From positions 1 to 64,000 of the forward strand of contig NZ_LHPC01000054.1 of assembly GCF_001297125.1 (NCBI RefSeq): a stretch of 64,000 bases of DNA, written 5' to 3'. Below are positions 1 through 8,539 of this stretch, piece after piece. Origin of the DNA: Pseudomonas sp. RIT-PI-q (GTDB taxonomy: Bacteria > Pseudomonadota > Gammaproteobacteria > Pseudomonadales > Pseudomonadaceae). Position numbers and translations under genes: made by a program. The notes under the pieces were generated by a model. The model saw only the letters and a list, made by a program, of their open reading frames with translations. It was not told the DNA's origin and ran no database searches. Numbering within the stretch: position 1 is the stretch's first letter; each line of letters opens with the position of its first letter.

Positions 1-2
1 GG

Positions 3-101
3 AAAACCAGCACCGTCTATGACGAAAAGGCTTACTTGCAGGCATTAACGCGGCGTGGATCAACGCTGGTAGTGGCGCCGATGGAGGTGGTCACAGGTTG
101 A
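3..101 (+). CDS. 3' end of an unidentified CDS (partial at window edge)
   Basis: An open frame enters from the left edge and ends with TGA at 99-101, giving about 32 C-terminal residues (ends ...VVAPMEVVTG). I do not recognise the family. It converges on the truncated glaR fragment, whose stop lies only 9 bp further on, so a deletion or insertion joint probably lies near here. It could also be a chance open frame because so little is visible. Confidence 0.3.
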   Translation, partial: KTSTVYDEKAYLQALTRRGSTLVVAPMEVVTG

Positions 102-110
102 CGGACAGGC

Positions 111-266
111 TCAGGGCGTGAGGGGGCCGACTCCCAGGGCATATCGATCCTTCAGGGCACTCATCAATAGTTTTTGACCAGCCGGAAACACGCCACGGAT
201 GATGTCCTTCTTGAGCCTTGCGTAACCATCGAATGCAGATTTCAGCTCCGGCTCAAGCTCTTCCAT
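111..266 (-). pseudogene. glaR: Truncated glaR/csiR GntR-family repressor (N-terminal 51 codons)
   Basis: Reading leftward from ATG at 266, the 51-residue product contains the first part of a FadR/CsiR-type GntR winged helix: GYARLKKDIIRGVFPAGQKL, then a second helix ending RYALGVGPL. In intact family members this is followed by REAL and a ligand-binding domain of about 150 residues; here it turns into TP-stop. It is divergent from glaH, exactly where the glutarate repressor GlaR (CsiR) is expected. I infer that a recombination event near 110-125 removed the rest of the gene, so the remaining product cannot dimerise or sense 2-hydroxyglutarate. Confidence 0.7.
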
Positions 267-457
267 TGCGACCACTCATCGTCAAATTTTCCTAATGATG
301 CCCATATTTCATGAGGTCAAATTAATGGCGATTAAATCATTTCTTGTAGGCGTATATCAAAAACGTAGACATTTTAACGAAATGGCGATATTTGTTAGTC
401 GTCGCTTCACCAGACGCCCTGGAAAGCGCCCACACTCACTACGCCAGGACATAGCCA

Positions 458-1444
458 ATGAACGCCTTCTCTCAGATCAACACTCCGGTAATGCAACAGC
501 CCGCTGAGCACGTGGGCTTCTCTTTAAAGCCCTCTGCTCAGTCCAAACGTTTCCTGGAACTCACCTTCCCTAAGGCGACCGTCGACGCGTTTCTCAGTGC
601 CGTATCCGAATGGCCAGTTCAGGCACTTGAATACAAGTCGTTTCTGCGGTTTCAGATTGGCAAAATTCTGGACGGCATTTGTGGCGAAACGCTGCGCCCC
701 TTCTTGGTGAATACGCTAATGGATCGTGAAACGGGGGGGCTGCTGGTCAGGCCTGAAGGCTTGAACGATGTCTCCCAGGCGGAAGACATGGTCAAGTTTT
801 CAACCGCCGTGGCGCATTTGCTTGGGCGTTCAAATTTCGATGCAATGAGCGGGCAGTTTTATGCACGGTTTGTTGTAGAGAACGTGGACAAGTCGGACAG
901 CTATCTGCGTGCACCGCATCGAGTGATGGAACTGCACAACGATGGAACATTCGTGAATCAGATCACTGACTACGTGTTGATGATGAAGATCGACGAGCAA
1001 AATATGGAGGGTGGCAATTCTCTCATTTTGCATCTGGACGATTGGGCTGATTTGGATAAGTTCTATAAACATCCGCTGGCCCGCCGCTCACTGCGTTGGA
1101 CAGCTCCTCCGAGCAAGAATGTGAAAGAGGATGTCTTCCATTCTATCTTTGACACTGATGGTGAGGGGCGTCCAACCATGCGCTACATCGACCAATTTGT
1201 TCAGCCGGAAAACTTTGAAGAGGGTACTTGGCTGTACGAGCTCGGAGAGTCGTTGGAAACCAGTGATGCGAAGCTCTCTATTCCCGTCCCAGTTGGCTCG
1301 TTTGTGTTGATCAACAACCTGTTTTGGCTGCATGGTCGTGACCGCTTCACCGCGCATCCGGGGCTCCGTCGGGAGCTCATGCGTCAACGTGGCTATTTCA
1401 GCTATCCGAAGGTTGGCCATCACCACGGCCAGACATCTAACTAA
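458..1444 (+). CDS. glaH: Glutarate 2-hydroxylase GlaH (CsiD)
   Basis: Fe(II)/2-oxoglutarate-dependent dioxygenase that hydroxylates glutarate to L-2-hydroxyglutarate, with 2-oxoglutarate and O2 as co-substrates, in the lysine-to-succinate route. The 328-residue length matches E. coli CsiD. The iron triad is visible: H160 and D162 (LHNDGTF) and H292 (FWLHGRD), at the same positions as in E. coli. The characteristic stretch MMKIDEQNMEGGNSLILHL is present. AGGA lies 8 bp before the ATG. The next gene is lhgO, which uses its product. The 190-bp gap to glaR should carry the promoter and operator. The gene looks intact although its repressor is broken. Confidence 0.95.
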   Translation: MNAFSQINTPVMQQPAEHVGFSLKPSAQSKRFLELTFPKATVDAFLSAVSEWPVQALEYKSFLRFQIGKILDGICGETLRPFLVNTLMDRETGGLLVRPEGLNDVSQAEDMVKFSTAVAHLLGRSNFDAMSGQFYARFVVENVDKSDSYLRAPHRVMELHNDGTFVNQITDYVLMMKIDEQNMEGGNSLILHLDDWADLDKFYKHPLARRSLRWTAPPSKNVKEDVFHSIFDTDGEGRPTMRYIDQFVQPENFEEGTWLYELGESLETSDAKLSIPVPVGSFVLINNLFWLHGRDRFTAHPGLRRELMRQRGYFSYPKVGHHHGQTSN

Positions 1445-1508
1445 TCAAACGGTGGGCTGCAGTTGCTGTGGCCCGCTGATTGCCCGCCATCCTTGTGAGG
1501 TGATAGCT

Positions 1509-2696
1509 GTGTACGATTTTGTAATCATTGGTGGCGGCATTGTGGGGATGTCTACAGCCATGCAAATGGCGTCTGAATACCCGGATGCAAAAATTCTTTT
1601 GTTAGAAAAAGAATCGAGCCCCGCCCAACATCAGACTGGTCATAACAGTGGAGTAATCCATGCGGGCGTCTATTACACCCCTGGCAGTCTGAAGGCTAAG
1701 TTCTGCTTGGAGGGAAACCGAGCAACCAAAGATTTCTGTGATCAACACGGAATTCGATATGACGCCTGCGGCAAAATGCTTGTGGCGACGAACGAAGTTG
1801 AGATGGAGCGAATGAAAGCCCTTTGGGAGCGTACTGAAGCGAATGGCCTTGAGCGTGAATGGCTTTCGGCTGCTGAGCTTCGTGAGAGAGAGCCGAATAT
1901 TGTCGGGCTAGGGGGAATATTTGTTCCCTCAAGCGGCATAGTGAACTACGCCGAAGTCACCAAGCAGATGGCGACAGAATTTACCAAGGCGGGAGGTGTA
2001 ATTCGCTACAACTCTGAGGTCACTGCACTCGATGAGCGTGCGGAAGAAGTCGTAGTCACGACATCGACTGGGGATTACCAGGCTCGCTTCCTGATTTCAT
2101 GTTCAGGTCTGATGGCTGATCGGGTGGTCAGAATGCTCGGGCTTGAACCTGAATTTCAGATCTGCCCCTTCAGGGGCGAATACTACTTGTTGCCCAAACA
2201 GCACAACCAAATTGTGAATCATTTGATTTACCCCATACCCGATCCATCTATGCCATTTTTGGGTGTGCACCTCACGCGGATGATTGATGGCACGGTAACC
2301 GTTGGGCCGAATGCCGTATTGGCACTCAAGCGTGAGGGCTACAACAAAACTGATTTTTCCTTGGTCGATATGTTTGAGATCTTCACCTCGCTAGGGGTTT
2401 TGAAGGTGCTTAAGGCAAATTTCAAACCTGGTCTTATCGAAATGAAAAATTCTCTTTTCAAGGGAGGCTATCTCAAGCAAGTACAAAAATATTGCCCATC
2501 GATCAAAAAAGAGGATCTGACACCTTACCCTGCGGGCGTTCGTGCTCAAGCTGTTTCTAACAACGGTAAGCTTATTGATGACTTCTTATTCGTAAATACG
2601 AAAAGGAGCGTGAACGTGTGTAATGCGCCTTCGCCGGCTGCAACTTCGGCCATTCCGATCGGTGCCTACATCGTCAGCAAGGTCAGAGAACAGTAA
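1509..2696 (+). CDS. lhgO: L-2-hydroxyglutarate oxidase LhgO (YgaF)
   Basis: FAD-dependent, membrane-associated oxidase that converts L-2-hydroxyglutarate to 2-oxoglutarate and passes electrons to the quinone pool. The N-terminus shows the dinucleotide-binding motif DFVIIGGGIVGMSTA followed by LLEKE. The HNSGVIHAGVYYTPGSLKA stretch is typical of the LhgO/D-amino-acid-oxidase-like fold. I chose the GTG at 1509 (395 residues) because a GAGGTG ribosome site lies just before it and because the longer frame has unrelated sequence and overlaps glaH. The 64-bp gap to glaH indicates one operon. It recycles the 2-oxoglutarate used by GlaH. Confidence 0.95.
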   Translation: MYDFVIIGGGIVGMSTAMQMASEYPDAKILLLEKESSPAQHQTGHNSGVIHAGVYYTPGSLKAKFCLEGNRATKDFCDQHGIRYDACGKMLVATNEVEMERMKALWERTEANGLEREWLSAAELREREPNIVGLGGIFVPSSGIVNYAEVTKQMATEFTKAGGVIRYNSEVTALDERAEEVVVTTSTGDYQARFLISCSGLMADRVVRMLGLEPEFQICPFRGEYYLLPKQHNQIVNHLIYPIPDPSMPFLGVHLTRMIDGTVTVGPNAVLALKREGYNKTDFSLVDMFEIFTSLGVLKVLKANFKPGLIEMKNSLFKGGYLKQVQKYCPSIKKEDLTPYPAGVRAQAVSNNGKLIDDFLFVNTKRSVNVCNAPSPAATSAIPIGAYIVSKVREQ

Positions 2697-2708
2697 GCGT
2701 CCGGTTAA

Positions 2709-2933
2709 GTCGCCTTAGGGTTCGTCAACTCATGTGGATTGCTGGGTGGATTTGTCGGCCCCTCGGTGATGGGCGTGATTGAGCAAAGTACAGGCAATGC
2801 CATGAACGGAATGAAAGTCATCGCAGTTGTCCTGGTGGTCGCGGCGATACCAGCGCTGCGTTTGCGGCAAGGACATGAGCCAAAAGATGCGAAGTCACTG
2901 ACAGCCTGCATGACGGCGCGTCAGCAATCTTAG
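2709..2933 (+). pseudogene. 3' remnant of an MFS transporter
   Basis: From about 2709 the frame reads GFVNSCGLLGGFVGPSVMG, then VIEQSTGNAMNG, then a hydrophobic helix and RLRQGHEP. This is the usual last two transmembrane helices of an MFS carrier (glycine-rich LLGGFVGP loop, helix 12, basic tail). An in-frame TAA lies directly upstream and no N-terminal ten helices exist; the sequence to the left is lhgO. It therefore cannot be functional. It follows lhgO by 12 bp, so a transporter for glutarate or a related acid may once have been the third gene of the operon; that is inference. Confidence 0.55.
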
Positions 2934-3258
2934 ATACGCCGTGTAGCCAAGTCGTCACTAGCGAAAGTGTTGAGCGCCTGTGCAATGCAGGCGTATGACT
3001 GGCAGGGCCCAGAGAGCAGCTCAGCAGAGTTAACTCGTCGCCCTTGCTGCTCAGGTGCCACCCAATGCGGCCTGCTTTCGAAGAGTTAGCATGTCCAAGA
3101 GGGCAAAGGAGTGTGCTGTGACAGCGAGGATCAGTCTTGGCGAGTTTCGTGACAGGTCAGTAAGGAGGTCTTCGGCCAACCTGGATAATAAGCGCAATGA
3201 ACGCTCGCACCCTGTGTAACCTTTTCCGTGTTTCCCATCCCTTCAGCATTTGAGCTAC
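2934..3258. other. Gene-free stretch
   Basis: About 325 bp between the MFS remnant and the HEPN-like gene. I see no convincing ORF, tRNA, terminator or repeat here. Confidence 0.5.
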
Positions 3259-3990
3259 TTACTGGCTGTAAAAATGCCGCCCCAGGAGGCTTCCCAGCAT
3301 ACCTTCTAACGCCATCGACTCTTCAATATCCAGTTCAAAAGGGTCATGGTTTTCGATGAAATAGGTGATCTTTTCGTAGTGGTAATCGAGCACCTTACTG
3401 ACGATGAGCTTGCCCCTGAGAAAATACACGTCACCTCTGCTTGCGGGATGAAGCTCCATCATCAGGTTTTTGATGTCATCCACTTTCAGTTCATATCGAC
3501 TCTCGTCGATTTTCAATAGCAGGGTGTCATCACGCCACTGGATGTAGGTGAACCTGCTCAGGCCTGCGCTACAGACTCTGAACGGTCTCAACGTTTCGTT
3601 CGCTTTCTTGAATCGTTTGTAAACCTCCGCAAGCGGTGGAATATCAACGAAATCGGAGTGGATGACGTTGTTCCTCAGCATTTTGAGTTTCTTGGCTTCG
3701 TCTAAAAAATTGGGCCAGTGCTCCGGCATTTCAGGAAACATGGGGTAGTTAGGCAGTATTTTCTGGATGATGTGCCCCAGTGATTCTCGAGGGACAACAC
3801 CCGATTTTCGGTGGATATATCGAGCGATGGATTTTTCGAATTCGATAGCTTCAAAGCGCAAGTCATCAACGGACGCCACTCCGTAACCCGGTAGTTCCTT
3901 GTAATTTATTCCACTGAGAGTGTTCACATTTTTCTTGCGGCGTAGGCGGTCAAACATCGTGTGATCTGTGCCTTCGTTAACATGGGTCAT
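3259..3990 (-). CDS. Hypothetical protein with HEPN-like R-x4-H motif
   Basis: 243-residue soluble protein of unknown function. Residues 45-115 are largely helical and contain RNNVIH (R106, H111), the R-x4-6-H signature of HEPN ribonuclease domains. The second half (about 135-243) looks alpha/beta and has no motif I recognise. An internal start at Met12 (MFDRLRRKK) is possible; neither start has a strong ribosome site. It stands alone, followed after 139 bp by the next minus-strand unit. A HEPN assignment rests on one short motif, so an RNase function is only a suggestion. Confidence 0.6.
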   Translation of the reverse strand: MTHVNEGTDHTMFDRLRRKKNVNTLSGINYKELPGYGVASVDDLRFEAIEFEKSIARYIHRKSGVVPRESLGHIIQKILPNYPMFPEMPEHWPNFLDEAKKLKMLRNNVIHSDFVDIPPLAEVYKRFKKANETLRPFRVCSAGLSRFTYIQWRDDTLLLKIDESRYELKVDDIKNLMMELHPASRGDVYFLRGKLIVSKVLDYHYEKITYFIENHDPFELDIEESMALEGMLGSLLGRHFYSQ

Positions 3991-4087
3991 GAGATAAATC
4001 AGTCGCCGAAGCGGCGGAGATAAGCGCTTGAAAAAAACTGGGTATGACTCTCACGTCCCCTTGAGGTTCGCTTTACACGAAACCTGT

Positions 4088-4113
4088 AGCGCCACTCCGA
4101 GTTCGAAATGGCG
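4088..4113 (-). terminator. Hairpin downstream of the 4130-6209 operon
   Basis: AGCGCCA and TGGCGCT form a 7-bp stem around a 12-bp loop just past the stop of the 4130-5281 gene. No T-tract follows on the minus strand, so termination is only possible, not shown. Confidence 0.3.
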
Positions 4114-4129
4114 CTGGGTCGTTCATCTA

Positions 4130-5281
4130 TTAAGTAGGTGACAGCGCCTGGGGCGATACAGGTTTTCCAGGGATTGAGAGCGTCTTGAATGTCTCGATTT
4201 TCTCAGACTCCAGCTCCTTCAGGATCGTTTCTTTCGCATCGTTCTTGTCAATCGACTTACCGGTATTGTCGAAGGTGATCTGCTTGATCCGTAACTCGAT
4301 TTCGCTGTCCTTATTCTGTCCGGCAGAGAATTCTGGAAAGCCAAGGGAAATAACGCAATTACCATCGAGGCCCGACGTGCTGAAGCGAAATTTTGCATCC
4401 AAGCGATGCAAGAACAAGCTCGGCCGATAGGACACATTGGAGAGAAAGTCCGAATGCTCCAAGCTGAATCCCTTCAGATCCAGGTTGCGTATTTTCTCTT
4501 TCATCCACTCCAATTCGATTGGAAGCAGGATGTCGGGATCCGGCGCTATTCCCATGTCCACGACCTCGATAAACGAGATGGCCACCAACGTGCTGTGCTG
4601 AGTCAGGCCCAACAGATATTTGAATCTGTTCTCATTGGTAAAATCGCAGAACCGGATGGCCGTGACGGTCTCGTTCTCGTCGATTTGCTTGACTGATTTG
4701 AAGTGCGAGACCAAGTGCTTGGACATCGCTTTGTTCGTGGTTCTTGTCTCCGGCGCCGTATGCGTGCTGATCAGTATCAGTTCGTCCTGGGCCTTGTTTT
4801 TCTTGATCTCGATTGACCCTTTGAAGGTCTTGTGCGAATCCGCCCAGCTTTTGGATCGATCAATACGCTCAAGAAGGTAGTCCATCCTGATAGTGTCGAG
4901 GTCTTTGTTGACGGGATAGAAACCAGGCGTGCCCAGTACCTTGAAATTCACGAAGTCGAGATCGAGGAGTTTGTTCACGTCGATTGAGTCGGGAACTGAA
5001 TCGAGCAGCGTGTTTTTCCCTTGCCACTTGATGGTTTGGGTGGTGATTTTCGGATTGTCTTCCTTCGTCGTATAAGCAAGCTGGAGCTGCGAGAACTCGC
5101 TGGGCCTGATCAGGGACAACGTCAGAGCAGGAATGGATTGTTCCTTTTCCTGACTATTGATGAAGACGCCCCGACTTTTCAGCACTGTCTTGATATCAGC
5201 GGCGCCGATGTAGGGTTGGGCGAGGTATGTGCGCAGAGCTTCACCTTGCGGCAGGATCGAGTCAATATTCTGATTACTCAC
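4130..5281 (-). CDS. Hypothetical protein, second gene of a two-gene unit
   Basis: 383 residues from GTG at 5281, chosen because AGAGG lies 7 bp upstream and this start falls 4 bp after the stop of the preceding gene; the longer frame would overlap it by 35 bp. No known domain recognised. The sequence is rich in alternating beta-type segments (for example LDLDFVNFKVLGTPGFYPV and SDFLSNVSYRPSLFLHRL) and charged helices, no signal peptide or membrane segment. Its tight coupling to the PD-(D/E)XK-like gene upstream suggests that both products act together. Two-gene phage-defence systems such as GAPS4 have a similar layout, but I cannot verify homology. Confidence 0.65.
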   Translation of the reverse strand: MSNQNIDSILPQGEALRTYLAQPYIGAADIKTVLKSRGVFINSQEKEQSIPALTLSLIRPSEFSQLQLAYTTKEDNPKITTQTIKWQGKNTLLDSVPDSIDVNKLLDLDFVNFKVLGTPGFYPVNKDLDTIRMDYLLERIDRSKSWADSHKTFKGSIEIKKNKAQDELILISTHTAPETRTTNKAMSKHLVSHFKSVKQIDENETVTAIRFCDFTNENRFKYLLGLTQHSTLVAISFIEVVDMGIAPDPDILLPIELEWMKEKIRNLDLKGFSLEHSDFLSNVSYRPSLFLHRLDAKFRFSTSGLDGNCVISLGFPEFSAGQNKDSEIELRIKQITFDNTGKSIDKNDAKETILKELESEKIETFKTLSIPGKPVSPQALSPT

Positions 5282-5285
5282 GGTA

Positions 5286-6209
5286 TCAACCTCTGAAATC
5301 TGCCTGGTAAGACTCCACATCTACTATGGAGGCGAATTCTTTGTTCGCGATTGCCAACTTGGCAATGTTCGCGATTTCCTCGTGTTCAACGTAGTTGAAG
5401 TCAGGGAAGGCAAGCGTGACCTTATGCGGGAACTCCAAGGCGATCGCCATCGAAAATCCAATCATGCGTTTCACCGCTTCCTCGCTGAAACTATCCTGGC
5501 AGCAGATCACCAAATGCTTCTTTTCATACTCCTGAACGAAGAAAGGGATAAGGCCGCTGTTGAGGTACTCGGGAGGTAAAATCGGGCCGTTAGTCAGTCT
5601 TTGGATGGGGCTGACGTTTTTCCCTGTAGAGGGATAGAGGAAGCTCACGTTCTCAGCTTCGAACGTGTTTCTGACGTAAGTGATCGTGTCGAACAGGAAG
5701 CTCGCGCGGTAGTTGTCAACCACGTAGATGGTTCCATAATTGGAGTCATCAAGCTTGCGTGAACCGGCGACCTGAGTGACCACATCGGCCTCGGCGTCTG
5801 ATTTCGCACTGAGCCAGAACAGGACGCCTGCGATCGCTTGGGAGCTCGCATCGGTGTAGCCCAAATTGATGGACTTCTTCACGGTCGAGCGATTGAAGCA
5901 TTCAACCGTTGTCGCGAGATCGACAAAGTGTTCTTTGAACTTGGTTCCGGGTGAAGTGGGGTAGAGCACACTCGAAAACTTGGACGAAATGACCATGTGC
6001 TTGAGCACACCATCCTCAAGGGGGGACAGGCAACTGAAGATAAAGTCTGCCCCGTGCGTCTGCCTCGGGTTCTCGGACGTGCTGTGTGGCTTTGGTTTGA
6101 CGCAGTCGATGCTTGTTCCTTTGAGCGCTGCTTTCCACCCGATGAGGTTGAGCAGAGTCTCAACAACATGCTCCCCACGTTCACCCAATTTCTTTGACCA
6201 TTCACCCAT
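5286..6209 (-). CDS. Hypothetical protein with PD-(D/E)XK nuclease-like N-terminus
   Basis: 307 residues. The N-terminal 80 residues fit a restriction-endonuclease-like fold: helix with GERGEHVVETLL (E13/E17), then GADFIF (D55) and a strand ending VISSK (K77). The usual D/E-x-K is S-x-K here, so catalysis would need a variant site. The C-terminal part (about 175-307) is alpha/beta with hydrophobic strands such as KHLVICC and KVTLAFPDF. AGGA lies 7 bp before the ATG. It is the first gene of the two-gene operon with 4130-5281. I infer a nucleic-acid-targeting defence role; the family is not identified. Confidence 0.6.
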   Translation of the reverse strand: MGEWSKKLGERGEHVVETLLNLIGWKAALKGTSIDCVKPKPHSTSENPRQTHGADFIFSCLSPLEDGVLKHMVISSKFSSVLYPTSPGTKFKEHFVDLATTVECFNRSTVKKSINLGYTDASSQAIAGVLFWLSAKSDAEADVVTQVAGSRKLDDSNYGTIYVVDNYRASFLFDTITYVRNTFEAENVSFLYPSTGKNVSPIQRLTNGPILPPEYLNSGLIPFFVQEYEKKHLVICCQDSFSEEAVKRMIGFSMAIALEFPHKVTLAFPDFNYVEHEEIANIAKLAIANKEFASIVDVESYQADFRG

Positions 6210-6411
6210 GACAAGTCCTTTATAATTTGAGACGTACCAGTCCTATGTCAGCCGAACGCTACGGAGTCTGAATGGTGATGTCTAGTGGCACTTTGTCCAC
6301 AAATCTACAGCGCAGTCTTGCGTGCTCTGGATTGCTGAGTTTTCAATTGATAGATAGGAAGGGTTATGAGATTCAAAGAGGCAAGGCAGGAGGAGTCGCA
6401 AGTAACATTGG

Positions 6412-6900
6412 ATGACATTCAGCCCGACGTTCCAGAGGTACATTCTGCTCATGGACTTATCCGTAAAAGAGTACGTCCCCGTCGGGTCTGTTCCAGTCAA
6501 TGTATGGGCGATGATAGGTTTACCTTCACGCGGCGCGCAGCTACATAAATGGATTCATCAGGGTTTGCCTCTTTTGTTTTACAAGCGAGTGGCGACCGTC
6601 TTGAACGTACTCGAGGGACGGCTGCGCGAGTACTTGGGTATCACGCCTTCAGCGTTTTCTAGAAGGGTAGCCACGGGGAGATTGAACACAGTCGAAAGTG
6701 ATCGTTTGTGCAGTCTTGTCGGCGCCTTGGATGCAGCCTATTCGCTATACGTAAATGATCTTGAAATAGCGAGAGAATGGATGAGGTCACCCGCGATGGG
6801 GCTGGCTTCAAGATTGCCGCTGGACATGATGAGGTCTCGTGTGGAGGCCAAGGCTGTGATTGACCTCATAGGCCGCCTGGAGTCTGGAGTGTGTGTCTGA
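6412..6900 (+). CDS. Xre/MbcA/ParS-type antitoxin, orphan
   Basis: 162 residues with the two-part layout of antitoxins from Xre-RES systems: an N-terminal helical DNA-binding region (VWAMIGLP..., LREYLGITPSAFSRRVATGRL, ESDRL) and the C-terminal DUF2384 toxin-binding domain (AREWMRSPAMGLASRLPLDMM, ending RLESGVCV). A later start at 6451 (MDLSVKEY) is possible. The RES toxin gene normally follows within a few bases; the next 130 bp contain no RES motif. It is thus an orphan antitoxin, or the toxin was lost. It is divergent from the operon at 4130-6209. Confidence 0.75.
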   Translation: MTFSPTFQRYILLMDLSVKEYVPVGSVPVNVWAMIGLPSRGAQLHKWIHQGLPLLFYKRVATVLNVLEGRLREYLGITPSAFSRRVATGRLNTVESDRLCSLVGALDAAYSLYVNDLEIAREWMRSPAMGLASRLPLDMMRSRVEAKAVIDLIGRLESGVCV

Positions 6901-7036
6901 AGGGCGCGCTCTGCGAACCCGGACACCTTCGCCTGCTCAGCAATACGCCCCGTAGTTAGGCGCTTCAGGTGTCTGCAGGACGTCGTACCTTCCTCTCATT
7001 ACTCAAAGATGGTCAGGCTCGCTTTAAAGGATGAAG

Positions 7037-7396
7037 TCAGACACCCAAATCGAGTTGCAATCGCCACTCAATCAGGTCTTCAGGCAGCACTTGCACAGGA
7101 AGCCCCTGGACGATGCTTTTGAGTAGATGACTGGAATGACAATGTAGTATCGCGACCTTCATTGGGTCATCGCAAATAAACGTAAGATCGGCTCCCGCCA
7201 GACGCAGGCCATTACGGAGGGCATCAAACGCTTCTTGGCCAAGCCATTCAAGTCGTAGAAAACCATACATGTTGACCTTTCGAGTCATCACAAAATGCGC
7301 CAGGCGCTCAGCTACCAGTTGCTCCAACCCTTGCGCTCCGAGCGTGACCACTGCAAGCCTCCACAGCTGACCTTCGAGAGGGGGCGTGATCTTCAT
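7037..7396 (-). CDS. Small hypothetical protein, last gene of a four-gene operon
   Basis: 119 residues, no recognised domain, signal peptide or membrane segment. Its ATG overlaps the stop of the preceding gene (ATGA at 7393-7396), so it is translationally coupled. It lies in a short operon with a ParS-like toxin-binding protein; a toxin role is conceivable but it shows none of the RES motifs. Confidence 0.55.
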   Translation of the reverse strand: MKITPPLEGQLWRLAVVTLGAQGLEQLVAERLAHFVMTRKVNMYGFLRLEWLGQEAFDALRNGLRLAGADLTFICDDPMKVAILHCHSSHLLKSIVQGLPVQVLPEDLIEWRLQLDLGV

Positions 7397-7635
7397 CTAA
7401 CGTCAGAAATGCCGGTGTGCCGCTGGCTTATGTCCCGACCCTGGATCCGCCAATCCTGTTCAGGGGCAAGTGTAGATGTGGGTGTTTCTAGATGCGATAG
7501 CAGGGCCGTGCGCAATTCAGTCAGCGCCTCTCGCAATCGAGCATCCTCGCGCGCATCGCCTGACTTCGGGCTGAACGTCTCAACGTGCCACAGGAGTGCT
7601 TCGCTGTCATTTGTGTTCAGATCAAAAACAATCAT
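7393..7635 (-). CDS. Small hypothetical protein
   Basis: 80 residues from Met at 7635 (MIVFDLNTNDSEALLWHVE). The longer frame begins inside the upstream gene's tail. Helical centre (REDARLREALTELRTALLSHLE), no known family. It overlaps the next gene by 4 bp and follows the ParS-like gene by 34 bp, so the three are probably co-transcribed. Confidence 0.45.
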   Translation of the reverse strand: MIVFDLNTNDSEALLWHVETFSPKSGDAREDARLREALTELRTALLSHLETPTSTLAPEQDWRIQGRDISQRHTGISDVR

Positions 7636-7669
7636 GTTGAGCCCGGGTCTGGTTAAGGATTCACAAGGG

Positions 7670-7861
7670 TTAGCAGGAAAACCCGTGGCGGATTCTCTCA
7701 AGTTCAGCCTTTACGATTTCGTATCCCGCTTCGTTGTAAGCGGCTTGCAATGGTGAGATACCGCTATAGGCAGATTTCGGAAGATTCAACCAATGATCTG
7801 CTTTCGCTTTGTTGCCAAAAACACATTCGGCTTGATGTTGAATCAACTCAACATTATTCAT
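7670..7861 (-). CDS. DUF2384 (MbcA/ParS) toxin-binding domain protein, minimal
   Basis: 63 residues from ATG at 7861. Nearly the whole product is the antitoxin toxin-binding domain: QAECVFGNKAKADHWLNLP, then GISPLQAAYNEAGYEIV and RIRHGF. The N-terminal helix-turn-helix half of normal ParS-type antitoxins is missing, so it could not bind DNA alone. It is the second ParS-type gene within 1.3 kb and the two are clearly different. A domain of this sort without a HTH may bind a toxin or a partner protein encoded in the same operon. Confidence 0.7.
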   Translation of the reverse strand: MNNVELIQHQAECVFGNKAKADHWLNLPKSAYSGISPLQAAYNEAGYEIVKAELERIRHGFSC

Positions 7862-7899
7862 TTTTGGCTCTCTTGAGATTTGCCTGTGTGCGTTCGGTT

Positions 7900-8418
7900 T
7901 TACCCGGCTGCCGTAGTGGAGGATGGGCGGTTGGCACAAAATTCACGAAACGCCTTTACGCCACGCGTCGTGCTCAAAATAGGTTTAATCATGTAGCGAT
8001 AGCAGACCAATAAATTAAGTACCAGCCAAGTCATTTGATACATCGATCCGTTGAAGCCTCTATGGTTGGAGCTGTTTTCCCAGAAACCATATGCAACGAA
8101 AATAGTAAATATTGCGACTGCCAAGGGCAGGATTACGAGCCGCCCCAGAGACACAATGATGAAGGACGTGTTCACAACTGATCGGACGGGCTCATTGTCG
8201 ACCTGGATGGCCCAGATCCGATTGACTTTATCTTTGCCCTGCTGATAGGTCGCTCGAACGTGGTTACCCGCTTTAACGTGGGCGTCCAGACCATCGGGGA
8301 TCTCGAGCGTCTCAAGTTTCTTGCCATCAATTTTCCAAAAGTGATAGCTGACCATATCCCCACCGAACCCTCGCGATTTTTCGTCGAGCCGGCCATCAAC
8401 TATTTTCATTTCCTTCAT
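7900..8418 (-). CDS. Membrane protein with two transmembrane helices, first gene of operon
   Basis: 172 residues from Met at 8418. The N-terminal 85 residues are soluble and beta-rich (VSYHFWKIDGKKLETLEI, KAGNHVRATYQQ). Two hydrophobic helices follow, around SFIIVSLGRLVILPLAVAIF and TWLVLNLLVCYRYMI. Similar soluble-plus-two-helix proteins are common but I cannot name a family. It heads the minus-strand operon 8418-7037 and is divergent from the Xre gene at 8540, with two palindromes between them. Confidence 0.6.
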   Translation of the reverse strand: MKEMKIVDGRLDEKSRGFGGDMVSYHFWKIDGKKLETLEIPDGLDAHVKAGNHVRATYQQGKDKVNRIWAIQVDNEPVRSVVNTSFIIVSLGRLVILPLAVAIFTIFVAYGFWENSSNHRGFNGSMYQMTWLVLNLLVCYRYMIKPILSTTRGVKAFREFCANRPSSTTAAG

Positions 8419-8475
8419 GCTGAATCTGATCCTTGTATGGCAAGTCGATATCAAAAAGGTCTTTCCTGCTGAATC

Positions 8476-8490
8476 CTAAGTAAGTCTTAG
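8476..8490. promoter_or_regulatory. Inverted repeat, candidate Xre operator 1
   Basis: CTAAG-TAAGT-CTTAG lies between the divergent starts at 8418 and 8540. Short dyads of this size are typical Xre/Cro binding sites. A second dyad follows 13 bp later. Confidence 0.4.
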
Positions 8491-8503
8491 TAAGTGGTCA
8501 ATT

Positions 8504-8518
8504 AGAATCTAAGATTCT
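8504..8518. promoter_or_regulatory. 15-bp palindrome, candidate Xre operator 2
   Basis: AGAATC-TAA-GATTCT is a perfect dyad 21 bp before the Xre start codon. With the dyad at 8476-8490 it suggests autoregulation and control of the divergent membrane-protein/ParS operon. Confidence 0.5.
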
Positions 8519-8539
8519 CTTAGCCTTTGGGCGTAGAGA

